Shown: positions 35,601 through 44,465, counted from the first letter of the stretch. The stretch: 64,000 bases of DNA from Streptomyces sp. NBC_01335 (GCF_035953295.1 NZ_CP108370.1:8140034-8204033), one strand, 5' to 3'. Notes: a model not told the origin generated them from the sequence alone. A program made the numbers and translations.

Positions 35601-36405
35601 CAACTACTGGCGCGGGCGCATCGACGAGGTCGCGGTGTTCCAACGGGCCCTGTCCGACGCCGAGATGGCCCAGGAGGCCGGGCTCATCGACCCGGAGACC
35701 GGCAGCACCGCCGTGGAACTGGTCGGCGCGTGGAACCCGGACGGTGCCACGGGGAGCACTCTGGCCGACCCGGTCAGCGGCTACGGGCGGTCCATGGCCC
35801 TCAGCGGCGGCGCCACGCTCGACGGTGAGGCCGTGTCACTGGACGGCGTCGACGACACGGCCACCGTGTCCGGCCCGGTCGTCGACGACAGCGGCTCCTT
35901 CACCGTCTCCACCGAGGTGGAACTCGACGGTGCCGCCCTGGCCGGCAAGAGCGTCGGGTACAGCGGACAGGTCGTCGGCCAGCGCACGGCCGACGGGTCC
36001 GCCTGGGGGCTCTGGTTCAACCGGACCGGCGTCGAGCAGGTCCCGCAGGACGACGGAACCCTGAAGGACGTACCCGTCGGGTACTGGCGGTTCGGACGCC
36101 TCGCGGCCGACGGCAAGACGTACACCGCCGTCAGCTCCGAAAGCACCGCGCTGACCGACGAGCGGGTACGGCTGACCGGCGCCTACAACGCGCAGGACGG
36201 GACCATCAGCCTGTACCTCGACGCCACACCCAACGACGTGCCCACCGCTTTCACCGCGGTGGCCGGAAGCGGCGACTTCTCCGCCGGCCGGGCCTACGTC
36301 AACAAGGCGTGGGGCAACTACTTGCCCGGGAAGATCAGCGATCTGCGGATCTGGGTCGGGGCACCTGCCAACGACACGCAGGTGGAGAACATGATCGGCG
36401 GCTGA
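32611..36405 (+). CDS. Secreted LamG-fold protein upstream of RHS toxin
   Basis: A 1264-residue secreted protein. ATG 32611 has a GGGGTGGGG site about 8 bases upstream; ATG 32590 is an alternative start. Residues 1-35 are a signal peptide ('TTVVGALSGLLLGGLPVLP'). The N-terminal 300 residues ('TERTEYSTTYANPDGTTFNL') are of the type found in front of Streptomyces DNRLRE/LamG proteins, followed by an Ala/Ser/Thr-rich linker with 'SASAKAAS' repeats, a cysteine-containing beta-domain (residues 340-550), Ig-like segments and two concanavalin-like LamG domains (about 793-1025 and 1035-1264). Such genes regularly precede RHS genes in Streptomyces and their products may bind carbohydrate or assist toxin display. 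A perfect 17-bp hairpin separates it from the RHS gene. Confidence 0.88.
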   Translation: MGSTRHRPKLRTTVVGALSGLLLGGLPVLPPTPAAAAPGQDAAGVSAAAQASARAVATGKPVEVVTERTEYSTTYANPDGTTFNLKQSVVPVRVAQAGGAWAVPDATLTRREDDRIAPKASVAGVSFSGGGDGDDLVSITEGGHSLTVGWPGSLPVPTLDGDSAVYANVLPDVDLRMTATTEGYREVLAVKTAEAAANPALAALHLPVRSDGLVLREGAGQSLQALDENGATVFRAPTARQWDSTGHDGATATRADLPSTAPVKSASAKAASVRSASAKAASATNAVAATTTADTATAGSEAGGDGSGVTDPAEGPGDGATAVPLDISVSPSAITVLPDAGLLKGEDTVYPIYIDPDVSWSESERTVLSSDGDAFYNFSGGDEGKGVGLCSIYYTGGFGYPCTTGTPYKQRMYFEFSPSALKGKKVLDATFRVTERWSMSCTATVVQLVRTGDISSSTRWPGPTANWDVMGDRTVSAGRGGDCDPSQPAKPIEFNDDPSQAYENLTKTVQSFAAGDMSRLTLMLKAGDEGSSNSWKRFDDDAVLDVDYVGVPAPPTSPGVLSGSGTTCETSESDPAIISDPTPDFLANVQTESGGESGATLRAHFLVQKKNTDGSWSTFTEPVRPSSGFVTDNAKVQVTSPLTFADGALARMSSWTRSYWSGDDHMIESTHSSVTTKGWCYFKVDTTAPKAPTVTTDGKYTLCTANDCAAGGGPGQGGNFYFKPAASDTNIAGYEYRLPTWPAWHSVTGSAPTKLITPELPGTQVLQVRAKDNVGSGRPGATTSFLFKVAEGEGASGRWHFDDAAPGSGVVTAADSATTPGTRHALTFHTAGAGFSSMARRGDQDRSFWLDSSVTANQTAWADTAAPVINTQASFSVSSWAYLTDSTDYRSIASQQNSDGTGWSLYYSSGVQRWVFLWSWYENGVRKYLGANASAQGVPLNTWTHVGGVYDATDRTITLYVDGRPQGTPGALGTSGKPTTSDGALQIGRSGYSGGFNNYWRGRIDEVAVFQRALSDAEMAQEAGLIDPETGSTAVELVGAWNPDGATGSTLADPVSGYGRSMALSGGATLDGEAVSLDGVDDTATVSGPVVDDSGSFTVSTEVELDGAALAGKSVGYSGQVVGQRTADGSAWGLWFNRTGVEQVPQDDGTLKDVPVGYWRFGRLAADGKTYTAVSSESTALTDERVRLTGAYNAQDGTISLYLDATPNDVPTAFTAVAGSGDFSAGRAYVNKAWGNYLPGKISDLRIWVGAPANDTQVENMIGG

Positions 36406-36441
36406 CAGCCGCGGCCGGGGCCCCACCGCGGGCCCCGGCCG

Positions 36442-36480
36442 ACCACCGGGCCGGGCCGTGTCGCGGCCCGGCCCGGTGGT
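36442..36480. terminator. 17-bp perfect hairpin between LamG and RHS genes
   Basis: ACCACCGGGCCGGGCCG (36442-36458), loop TGTCG, exact complement at 36464-36480. The stem is the longest perfect one noted in the window. It would stop or strongly reduce read-through from the LamG gene into the toxin gene, which starts 88 bp later. Confidence 0.85.
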
Positions 36481-36567
36481 GTCCGGCGTCCGGCGGACCC
36501 CACGTCCGGCGGATCCGGCGTCCTCACGCAACATCCGCGCACGAACGCCAAGGGGTGGGACCACACC

Positions 36568-39500
36568 ATGCTTTTCCGTCCGCGAAGACGACGGAACGGC
36601 CGACCGGCCACCGTCAGTCGCACACTTCGCCTGACCGTCGGCTCACTCGTGCTCGCTCTGACCGTGCCGGTCGGCCTGGCCCCGCTCGCGCAGGCGGCCG
36701 ACGCCCTCGGCAGGCCCGACACGCAGAAGACCCGCAGCGCCGAGATGATCCCCGCCGACGCCGCCTCGGCGAAGGCGGTCCGGGCCGGACTGGCCCGGGC
36801 CCAGGCGGAGAACCGCGAGCAGGGCGCCAAGGCCCTGGCCGCGCAGCACGCCACCTGGCCCTCCGCCGGCCACGCCGAACTCGTGCGCGGCAAGCGCGCC
36901 GAGGTGGGCGGTCTGCCCGTCACCCTCACCGCACCCGCGGCGACGGTGCGGGTACTGGGCCGCGAGGAGACGACCGCCGCCGGGATCAAGGGCGTTCTGC
37001 TCTCGGTGTCCGCCACGCAGGCTTCCGTCACCGGACTCGACGTCGACTACTCGTCGTTCGCCTCGGCCTACGGCGGCGACTGGGCCGGCCGGCTGCGCCT
37101 GGTGCGGCTGCCCGCATGCGCGCTGACCACGCCGGAGAAGGCGTCCTGCCGCACCGAGACACCGCTGGCCGGAGCGCACAACGACATCGGCGGGCAGACC
37201 GTGTCCGCGCAGGTGCCGCTGTCCGCCGCGGTGACGGCCGCACCCGCCACCGCCGTGGTGGCACTCGCCGCGGCTGCCGGCGGATCGGCTTCCGGCGCGG
37301 GCACCTACGCCGCCACCCCGCTGAGCGCGTCCTCGTCGTGGCAGGCCGGCGGCTCCTCGGGCTCCTTCACCTGGTCGTACCCCATGACCCCGCCCGCCCC
37401 GGCGGCCGGCCCCACCCCCTCGGTCACGCTGGCCTACGACTCCGGCTCCATCGACGGCCGGACCGCCACCACCAACAACCAGGGCAGCGAGGCCGGTGAG
37501 GGATTCGACCTGTCGTCCACCTCGTACGTGGAGCGCTCCTACGGCTCCTGCGACGACGACGGCCAGGACGACAAGCTGGACATGTGCTGGAAGTACGACA
37601 ACGCCTCACTCGTGCTCAACGGCAAGTCCACCGGTCTGGTGAAGGACGACGCCACCGGCACCTGGCGGCTGAAGGACGACGACGCCTCGACCGTCAGCCA
37701 CGGCACCGGTGCCGAGAACGGCGACGACGACGGCGAGTACTGGACGGTGACCACAGGAAACGGCACCAAGTACGTCTTCGGCCAGAACAAGCTGGACGGC
37801 GCGGGCACCGAGCGGACCAACTCCACCTGGACCGTGCCCGTCTTCGGCGACGACTCCGGTGAGCCGGGCTACAGCGGGGGCACCGCGTTCGCCGACCGCT
37901 CGGTGACGCAGGCATGGCGGTGGAACCTCGACTACGTCGAGGACCTGCACGGCAACGCGATGTCGTACTGGTACACCGCCGAGAGCAACTCGTACGCCAA
38001 GAACAAGGCCGCCACCGCCACCGCCGCCTACACCCGCGGCGGATACCTGACCAAGATCCTCTACGGCCAGCGCAAGGGCGCCCTGTTCACCGGCACCGCC
38101 TCGCACAAGGTGACCTTCGACTACGCCGAGCGCTGCACCGCCACCGACTGCTCGGACCTGAAGGACTCCACCGCCGACAACTGGCCCGACGTGCCCTTCG
38201 ACTCCCTCTGCAAGAGCGGTGACGACTGCGACGCCAAGAGCCCGTCCTTCTTCACCCGCAAGCGGCTGACAGGGGTCGACACCTTCTCCTGGGACGCGGC
38301 CACCACCACCTACGACGCCGTGGACTCCTGGGACCTCACCCAGCACTTCTTCGACGGCGGCGACCTCGGGGACACCTCCGACCAGGTGCTCGTGCTCGAC
38401 TCGGTCAAGCGCACCGGCAGGACCGGCACCGCGATCGCCCTGCCACCGGTGACCTTCACCTACGACAAGCGGCCCAACCGGGTCGACGGCACGGACGACA
38501 TCGTGCCGCTCTACCGGCCCCGCATCCGCACCCTCGTCGCGGAGACCGGCTCGGTGACCACCGTGACCCTCTCCGACCCGGAGTGCGTGCGAGGCCGGAC
38601 CCCCGACGAGGACGACGACCACACCTCGTGCTACCCGGTGCACTGGCACATCAACGGCGCCGAGGAAGCGGACCTCGACTGGTTCCACAAGTACCGCGTC
38701 CTCGCGGTGACCACCGCCGACCCCACCGGCAAGAACGCCACGACCGAGACCGACTACACCTACGCCGACCCCGCCTGGCACTACGACGAGAACCCGCTCA
38801 CCCCGCAGGCGGAACGGACCTGGTCGCAGTGGCGCGGCTACGGCCGGGTCACCACCGTCAAGGGCACCGACGCCACCACGTCCAAGTCGGTCACCCTCTA
38901 CCTGCAGGGCATGGACGGTGACCGGGTGCTGGACCCGGACGGCAAGCTGGACGCGACCGCCCGCAAGGACGTCCAGGTGAAGGCGCTCGCCGTCCCCGGG
39001 CTGACCGTCGCCGACCAGCCCGACAGCGAGCAGTACGCCGGTTTCACCCGGCAGCAGGTGACCTACGACGGCAGCCAGGCGGTCGCGGTGACCGTCAGCA
39101 ACCCCTGGTCCAAGCAGACCGCCACCCAGCACGCGTCCTACGCCGACACCGAGGCGTACTTCGTCCGCACCGGCGGCACCACCACGTCGACGTACCTCAC
39201 GGCCACGGACTCCTGGCGCACGCACTCCACCTCGACCACCTTCGACTCCTACGGGATGAAGGCCACCGAGGAGGACGCGGGCGACACCGCCAAGAGCGGC
39301 GACGAGATCTGCACCCGCACCTGGTATGCCCGCAACACCGCCAAGGGCATCTCCGGCCTCGTCTCCCGCAGTCGCACCGTCGGCCGCGCCTGCGCCACAG
39401 GCGAGGACCAGCTCGACCTGCCCGCCACGTCCGCCGGCCGCGGAGACGTGCTCTCCGACAAGGCCACCGTCTTCGACAACACCTCCGCCACCGCCTGGAC

Positions 39501-42500
39501 CGCGAGCCAGACCCCGACCCTGGGCGACGCCTCCTGGACCGGGCGGGCAGCCGCGTATCCGGCCACCGTCGTCGGCGGGGAGCGCGGGCCCACCACCTGG
39601 CAGACCACGGCCAAGACCCTCTTCGACACCCTGGGCCGTCCCACCACCGTCACCGACGCCGCCCTCAACGCCACCACCACGGCCTACACGCCCGCCGCCG
39701 GCGGACCGCTGACGATGGTCATCACGACCAACGCGGCCACGCAGAAGACGTTCACCTACTACGAGCCGGCGCGCGGCAACGTGACCCGCTCGTACGACAT
39801 CAACAACGCGCAGACCCGGTCCACCTACGACGCCCTCGGCCGGATCACGGCAGTGTGGCTGCCCAACCGCACCAGTGACCAGCCCGCCAGCTACGTCTAC
39901 GGGTACAGCATCAGCAACACCGCCGCCTCCTGGACCTCGACCGGCTCCATCAAGGCCGACGGCGACACCTACGAAACCGCCTACTCCCTCTACGACGCCC
40001 AACTGCGCCCGCTGCAGACGCAGAAGCGCAGCCCCGAGGGCGGCCGCATCCTGACCGACACCCGCTACGACAGCCGAGGCCTCGCCTACGAGACCTACGC
40101 GGACGTCTACGACAGCAAGAACCAGCCCTCGGGCACCTACGCCCGCGCCGAGTACGGCGGCACCGCCAAGCAGACCTCCACCACCTTCGACGGCGCCGAA
40201 CGCCCCAGGACCAGCACCTTCTTCACCTACGGCGACAAGCGCTGGTCCACCACCACCACGTACACCGGCGACTCCACGGCCACCTCGGGCGTGACGGGCG
40301 CCTCGGCGAAGCGCGTCATCACCGACGCGCTGGGCCGGACGACCGAGACCCGCCAGTACGCCTCCCCGTCACCCGACGACCCGGCCTACGGCGGCGCCAC
40401 CCAAACCCTCTACGCCTCGACGAAGTTCGCCTACACGCTGGACGACAAGCAGTCGAAGGTCACCGGGCCGGACAACAGCTCCTGGACCTGGGTCTACGAC
40501 CTGTTCGGCCGCCAGGTGAAGAGCACCGACCCGGACAAGGGCACCGAGACCACCGGCTACGACAGCCGGGACCTGCCGTCATGGACCAAGGACGGCGCCG
40601 GCCGGGTGGTCATCACCGCCTACGACAAGCTGCGCCGCCCCACCGCCACCTACAAGGCGGCCGCCACCGCGGACCTGACCTCCACCACCGAGGAACAGAT
40701 CCCGGCCAACCAGCTCACCGCGCTCGCCTACGACCCCTCCGGCTACAAGGGCCAACTGGCCTCTTCGACCCGGTACACCAACGGCGCCACCGACACCGCG
40801 CACGCCTACACGCGCAAGGTCACCAGCTACGACAGCCTCTACCAAGCGCTGGACTCCACGCTGACGCTGCCCGCCGACGACCCGCTGGTCACGTCCGGCG
40901 CGGTACCGTCCGCGACGCTGTCCTTCAGCGCCCACTACGACATCACCGGTGCCCAGGACCAGGACGTCCAGCCCGCGGCGGCCGGACTGCCCAAGGAGAT
41001 CATCGACACCGGATTCGACGACTACGGCCTCCCGAGCACGCTGAGCGGTACCCAGGACTACGTCCTCGCGAGCGACTTCACCGCCACGGCCAAGGTCCAG
41101 CAGCTGACCCTCGGGGTCTCGGCAGCCGCAGGCGTGAAGAAGGCGTACCTGTCCAACCTCTGGGACGAGGGCACGGACCGTCTGACCCAGTCCGTGGTCA
41201 CCGACGACACCCACTCCTGGCAGCTCCAGCAGCTCAACTACGCCTACGACCAGGCAGGCAACGTCACCTCGCTCACCGACCCCACCGTGCTGGGCGGTGC
41301 GACCAGCGCCGACAACCAGTGCTTCGCCTACGACGGCTACCAGCGACTGACCGAGGCGTGGACGCCCAAGGCGGCGGACTGCGCCGACTCCGGCCGCACC
41401 GCCGCCAACCTCGGTGGGCCCGCTCCCTACTGGAACAGCTACACCTACAACAGCGCCGGCCAGCGCACCACCGAGACCACCCGCACCACCTCCGGGAGCA
41501 CCACCTCACGCACCTACTGCTACAACAGCACCGCCCAGCCGCACACCCTGACGGCCACTCCGTCCGGCACCGCCGCGGGCGCCTGCACCGGGGTCACCGC
41601 CGTTTACGGCTACGACACGGCCGGTGATACCACCGCTCGCCCCGACGGAACCGCGACCCAGTCCCTGGCCTGGGACGGCGAGGGCCGGCTCGGCAGCCTG
41701 AAGGAGACGGCCGGCTCCACCACCAGCACGACCGGGTACGTCTACGACACCGACGGCACCCTTCTCGTACGCCGTGACACGGGCGGGGAGACCGTCCTCT
41801 ACCTCGGTGCCACCGAAGTCCACTACAACGCCGCGACCGGCAAGAAGTGGGCCCAGCGCTCCTACTCGCTCGGCGGCACGAAGGTGGCGGTGCGCACCAA
41901 CCAGAGCGGCACCTCCACCCTCACCTGGATCGCCGCCGACCGGCACGACACCGCGAGCCTCGCTCTGACCGCCGACGCCCAGGCGATCACCAAGCGCTAC
42001 AGCACCCCCTTCGGCGCCGATCGCGGTACCGCGGTGACCACCTGGCCCGACGACAAGAAGTTCCTCGGCAAACCCGCCGACGCCACGACCGGCCTCACCC
42101 ACGTCGGAGCCCGCGAATACGACCCACTGCTCGGTCAGTTCCTCAGCGCCGACCCGCTGCTGGACACCTCCGACGCCCAGTCCCTGAACGGGTACGCCTA
42201 CGCCGACAACAGTCCCCTGATGGGCTGGGACCCGACGGGTGAGGACAACTGGTGGGCCGACCCCACCATGAACAAGCCCGTGAACAAGGGCGGAACGCCC
42301 CTCAGCCAGGACTTCGTCAACGAACAGGGCCTCGGCCACCTGTGCAGCCCGACCCTCTGCTCGCACTTCGACCCCAAGAAGATGCCGGCCGGCGGCCCGG
42401 TCTACGAGTACCCGCCGGTCCAGGCCGAGGACGCCAACCGTCCGGCCTGGGGAACCCTGAAGGCGGACGCGCACGACAAGACGGTGTTCTTCGCGGCCGG

Positions 42501-43005
42501 CTCGGTGGCTCTGTCCTACGTCTCGATGCGAGGCTGGCAGCGCGGCTCCGACCTCATGAAGCACTGGCTGATGAACGGGGGCGAGACCGTCGAGCTCGAC
42601 GTCATGGACATGATGGACAGCCTCTCCTACATGAGGGAGGAGGTCGGCCGTCAGATCAAGGAGGGTCACTTCGACAGTGGTTGGAAGGGCAGCAGCGTGG
42701 CTCGCGGACAGCAGAAGGGGAAGAACAAGGGCGCTGCCGCCGACGACTACTACTTCGCACTCAACGGGTACCAGTACCGGGTGCGCGGAGACACGGTGAT
42801 GAAGAGGGGCCGGCTCACCGGTACCGTCACGGTGGATGTCTACAAGCGCTACAACTGGGGGAACATCGGGGGCGGCAAGCCCCGGGGTGACCTCGGAGTG
42901 GGGCCTGTCAAGCCACTGAAACAGAACGACCTGGCGAATCTGAACTCGGTCGGGCTGGCTCACGACTTCGACGTCATCGGCCACCAGACGCTCACCGTCG
43001 ACTGA
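36568..43005 (+). CDS. RHS/YD-repeat polymorphic toxin with a distinct C-terminal tip
   Basis: A 2145-residue secreted protein from ATG 36568 (GGGGTGGGA site). Residues 1-50 hold a signal peptide ('LTVGSLVLALTVPVGLAPLA'). Residues 230-700 are SpvB/TcB-like ('SVTLAYDSGSIDGRTATTNN'), then many YD repeats ('TYDALGRITAVWLPN', 'GYDSRDLPSWTKD', 'WDGEGRLGSLKETA') build the shell. The RHS core signature 'REYDPLLGQFLSADPLLD' is near 1850 and ends in 'WDPTGED' near 1891. The last 254 residues are the variable effector tip: 'DYYFALNGYQYRVRGDTV', 'VTVDVYKRYNWGN' and 'GLAHDFDVIGHQTLTVD'. I do not recognise a named nuclease, deaminase or protease motif there. A lipoprotein gene 170 bp downstream is the candidate immunity gene. 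Confidence 0.92.
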   Translation: MLFRPRRRRNGRPATVSRTLRLTVGSLVLALTVPVGLAPLAQAADALGRPDTQKTRSAEMIPADAASAKAVRAGLARAQAENREQGAKALAAQHATWPSAGHAELVRGKRAEVGGLPVTLTAPAATVRVLGREETTAAGIKGVLLSVSATQASVTGLDVDYSSFASAYGGDWAGRLRLVRLPACALTTPEKASCRTETPLAGAHNDIGGQTVSAQVPLSAAVTAAPATAVVALAAAAGGSASGAGTYAATPLSASSSWQAGGSSGSFTWSYPMTPPAPAAGPTPSVTLAYDSGSIDGRTATTNNQGSEAGEGFDLSSTSYVERSYGSCDDDGQDDKLDMCWKYDNASLVLNGKSTGLVKDDATGTWRLKDDDASTVSHGTGAENGDDDGEYWTVTTGNGTKYVFGQNKLDGAGTERTNSTWTVPVFGDDSGEPGYSGGTAFADRSVTQAWRWNLDYVEDLHGNAMSYWYTAESNSYAKNKAATATAAYTRGGYLTKILYGQRKGALFTGTASHKVTFDYAERCTATDCSDLKDSTADNWPDVPFDSLCKSGDDCDAKSPSFFTRKRLTGVDTFSWDAATTTYDAVDSWDLTQHFFDGGDLGDTSDQVLVLDSVKRTGRTGTAIALPPVTFTYDKRPNRVDGTDDIVPLYRPRIRTLVAETGSVTTVTLSDPECVRGRTPDEDDDHTSCYPVHWHINGAEEADLDWFHKYRVLAVTTADPTGKNATTETDYTYADPAWHYDENPLTPQAERTWSQWRGYGRVTTVKGTDATTSKSVTLYLQGMDGDRVLDPDGKLDATARKDVQVKALAVPGLTVADQPDSEQYAGFTRQQVTYDGSQAVAVTVSNPWSKQTATQHASYADTEAYFVRTGGTTTSTYLTATDSWRTHSTSTTFDSYGMKATEEDAGDTAKSGDEICTRTWYARNTAKGISGLVSRSRTVGRACATGEDQLDLPATSAGRGDVLSDKATVFDNTSATAWTASQTPTLGDASWTGRAAAYPATVVGGERGPTTWQTTAKTLFDTLGRPTTVTDAALNATTTAYTPAAGGPLTMVITTNAATQKTFTYYEPARGNVTRSYDINNAQTRSTYDALGRITAVWLPNRTSDQPASYVYGYSISNTAASWTSTGSIKADGDTYETAYSLYDAQLRPLQTQKRSPEGGRILTDTRYDSRGLAYETYADVYDSKNQPSGTYARAEYGGTAKQTSTTFDGAERPRTSTFFTYGDKRWSTTTTYTGDSTATSGVTGASAKRVITDALGRTTETRQYASPSPDDPAYGGATQTLYASTKFAYTLDDKQSKVTGPDNSSWTWVYDLFGRQVKSTDPDKGTETTGYDSRDLPSWTKDGAGRVVITAYDKLRRPTATYKAAATADLTSTTEEQIPANQLTALAYDPSGYKGQLASSTRYTNGATDTAHAYTRKVTSYDSLYQALDSTLTLPADDPLVTSGAVPSATLSFSAHYDITGAQDQDVQPAAAGLPKEIIDTGFDDYGLPSTLSGTQDYVLASDFTATAKVQQLTLGVSAAAGVKKAYLSNLWDEGTDRLTQSVVTDDTHSWQLQQLNYAYDQAGNVTSLTDPTVLGGATSADNQCFAYDGYQRLTEAWTPKAADCADSGRTAANLGGPAPYWNSYTYNSAGQRTTETTRTTSGSTTSRTYCYNSTAQPHTLTATPSGTAAGACTGVTAVYGYDTAGDTTARPDGTATQSLAWDGEGRLGSLKETAGSTTSTTGYVYDTDGTLLVRRDTGGETVLYLGATEVHYNAATGKKWAQRSYSLGGTKVAVRTNQSGTSTLTWIAADRHDTASLALTADAQAITKRYSTPFGADRGTAVTTWPDDKKFLGKPADATTGLTHVGAREYDPLLGQFLSADPLLDTSDAQSLNGYAYADNSPLMGWDPTGEDNWWADPTMNKPVNKGGTPLSQDFVNEQGLGHLCSPTLCSHFDPKKMPAGGPVYEYPPVQAEDANRPAWGTLKADAHDKTVFFAAGSVALSYVSMRGWQRGSDLMKHWLMNGGETVELDVMDMMDSLSYMREEVGRQIKEGHFDSGWKGSSVARGQQKGKNKGAAADDYYFALNGYQYRVRGDTVMKRGRLTGTVTVDVYKRYNWGNIGGGKPRGDLGVGPVKPLKQNDLANLNSVGLAHDFDVIGHQTLTVD

Positions 43006-43061
43006 GGCTGTCCCGCGGTTCCTGGCGGGTGCGCGGCGGCGACGGAATCCCGCCGCGTCGC

Positions 43062-43099
43062 CGGGACGTACCGCATGCATCCAGCATGCGGACGTCCCG
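43062..43099. repeat. 16-bp hairpin with one bulge between toxin and lipoprotein genes
   Basis: CGGGACGT-A-CCGCATGC (43062-43078) folds onto GCATGCGGACGTCCCG (43084-43099) with loop ATCCA and one bulged A. GACGTACCGCAT recurs directly at 43065-43076 and 43110-43121. It may be a terminator or attenuator that gives the downstream gene separate control. Confidence 0.75.
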
Positions 43100-43174
43100 A
43101 CCCGCTGGCGACGTACCGCATTCGACGCAGCGCACCGACCACCATGAATCGCGGGACAACCCTTGGGAGAAAAC

Positions 43175-43651
43175 GTGTTCCACCGACTGGCCCGGAAATC
43201 GGTGTCGTTCGTGGGTGTGCTGTTGGTCGGATGTCTGGCCGCCTGCGATCCGGAGGGTCTGCACTCCGCGGAGCACGCCGGACCGTTTCCGCACGAGTCT
43301 CCGGCGGACACCGCCGACGTCAGCCTCGAACAGGTCCTGTCCGACTACGGTGTCCGACTGCCCCAGGGAGCCGAGGACATCACCTACGGCGCTCTCAAGG
43401 CACTGGACGGATACCCGTTCAGTGTCCGGTTCTCCATTCCGTGCGACGGTGTTCCGGCGTTCGTCCGGGACAACGGGCTCGCCTCCGTCGGAAAGGAGAC
43501 CCCCGACGAGGTGGCATCGGACGCCTGGGACGCGGGGTTCAACGAGGACACCGGTACGGCCTACGTCCGGGTGAAGGGAACGAAGCTGCCCAGGGTCGCC
43601 GGAGTGGTCTTCGAGCAGGCCGGCACGTGCAGGATGTTCTTCGGAGCCTGA
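43175..43651 (+). CDS. Small lipoprotein, candidate immunity protein for the RHS toxin
   Basis: A 158-residue protein. GTG 43175 follows GGGAGA and gives a classic lipoprotein leader 'LARKSVSFVGVLLVGCLAAC'; the lipobox is LAAC with the cysteine at about residue 23. The mature domain ('LEQVLSDYGVRLPQGAEDIT', 'SVRFSIPCDGVPAFV', 'GVVFEQAGTCRMFFGA') has two further cysteines that could form a disulfide. No known family was recognised. Its location directly after a polymorphic toxin is that of immunity genes; being anchored outside the membrane it could only protect against a toxin acting at the cell surface or during entry. An unrelated lipoprotein role remains possible. Confidence 0.7.
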   Translation: MFHRLARKSVSFVGVLLVGCLAACDPEGLHSAEHAGPFPHESPADTADVSLEQVLSDYGVRLPQGAEDITYGALKALDGYPFSVRFSIPCDGVPAFVRDNGLASVGKETPDEVASDAWDAGFNEDTGTAYVRVKGTKLPRVAGVVFEQAGTCRMFFGA

Positions 43652-43727
43652 GCCCGTTCCGCACCGTCGCTTGGCCGGCGCCCGGACCGGCCGGTGAGCA
43701 GAGGTCCGCAGGGCGCCGAAGCGTGGC

Positions 43728-43766
43728 GAGAAGCCGGCGCCTCCGTACAGGGGGCGCCGGCTTCTC
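43728..43766. terminator. Hairpin terminator, 14-bp perfect stem
   Basis: GAGAAGCCGGCGCC (43728-43741) and its exact complement (43753-43766) enclose an 11-nt loop. It ends the RHS/lipoprotein region. Confidence 0.85.
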
Positions 43767-43773
43767 TGCCGCT

Positions 43774-43971
43774 GTGCCCGCGGCGGCGGGGGTACGGTCG
43801 TCGGCTCCGGCAGCCGCGTCAGCCGACGGTCACCCCGCCCTGGAAGCCGTTCAGGCCGACCTCGACCGCACGCCCGCCAGGACCGCCGAATGGCTCCTCG
43901 CCGACCTCGCCGAAGCCCACGAGCGCCGCAGACAGCTCGCCGCCGAAACCCTCCCCCCTCGCCCACGCTGA
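43774..43971 (+). CDS. Short hypothetical ORF or gene fragment
   Basis: Sixty-five codons from GTG 43774. The second half, 'HPALEAVQADLDRTPARTAE' and 'WLLADLAEAHERRRQLAAET', looks like a real amphipathic helix pair of the kind found before small HTH proteins. There is no ribosome site and it begins directly after a terminator, so a fragment of a lost gene is more likely than an active gene. Confidence 0.3.
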   Translation: MPAAAGVRSSAPAAASADGHPALEAVQADLDRTPARTAEWLLADLAEAHERRRQLAAETLPPRPR

Positions 43972-44183
43972 CGCGCGGCGTGACTGACAGCTGCTCCCTT
44001 GTCACGATTTCGACGACAACAACCCCTGCGCGTGACCAGGGACTTCGCGCCACCTCACGCGCCACCTCACGCCACTCTCGTCACACCGGTACCGTGGCGA
44101 ACCTTCCGGCCGTGCCCGCACCCAGATCCGCGTGACACCCAAGGCCGGAGCCAGGGCCACCATCCAGGGCCAGGGTCCAGGAG
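43972..44183. other. Spacer without recognised gene
   Basis: It contains the direct repeat GCGCCACCTCAC twice around 44050-44075 and nothing else that can be supported. Confidence 0.4.
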
Positions 44184-44465
44184 TCATCGGCCGGGCTGTC
44201 CGTCACCGACTTCACCGGTCGGGTGCGGCGCGAACCGGCTCACCTGATGGGTGGTCGGGCAGGTGAGGCGCCCGCACAGCGTGTCGATCCGGACCATCGC
44301 CCCGTCGATCCCCGCTTCCCGCAGGGCGCACAGGTAAGCCCTCAACTCCGCCTCATCGGTGGTCTCCAGCACGACCTCCCACCGCCCCAGCTCCGGTGCG
44401 GTACGAGCAGAGGCCCGCCGCCCCTCGGCCTCCCGCCGCCGCTTCCTCTTCGCTTGCCCTGGCAT
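44184..44465 (-). CDS. Conserved Streptomyces hypothetical protein
   Basis: A 93-residue protein from ATG 44465 (MPGQAKRKRRREAEGRRA). A basic N-terminal helix is followed by 'LGRWEVVLETTDEAELRAYL', 'DGAMVRIDTLCGRLTCPTTH' and 'QVSRFAPHP', a compact alpha/beta pattern that I associate with a widespread but uncharacterised Streptomyces family. No catalytic motif is evident. It is on the opposite strand to, and 242 bp from, the sdp operon, so it may share the intergenic promoter region but not the transcript. Confidence 0.65.
   Translation of the reverse strand: MPGQAKRKRRREAEGRRASARTAPELGRWEVVLETTDEAELRAYLCALREAGIDGAMVRIDTLCGRLTCPTTHQVSRFAPHPTGEVGDGQPGR

Noticed and set aside
32521..35643. A 1040-codon open frame on the minus strand opposite the LamG gene
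   Set aside because: It mirrors the coding strand's third-position GC bias, has a Gly/Arg/Val-rich composition without family resemblance, and the plus-strand frame has a signal peptide and LamG domains. The same applies to long antisense frames opposite the RHS, GH43, Ebo and sulfatase genes.
42241..43005. Assigning the RHS tip to a named toxin family such as colicin M or a specific Ntox
   Set aside because: The similarity to colicin M is limited to short aromatic/Asp motifs and cannot be trusted without a profile or structure search.
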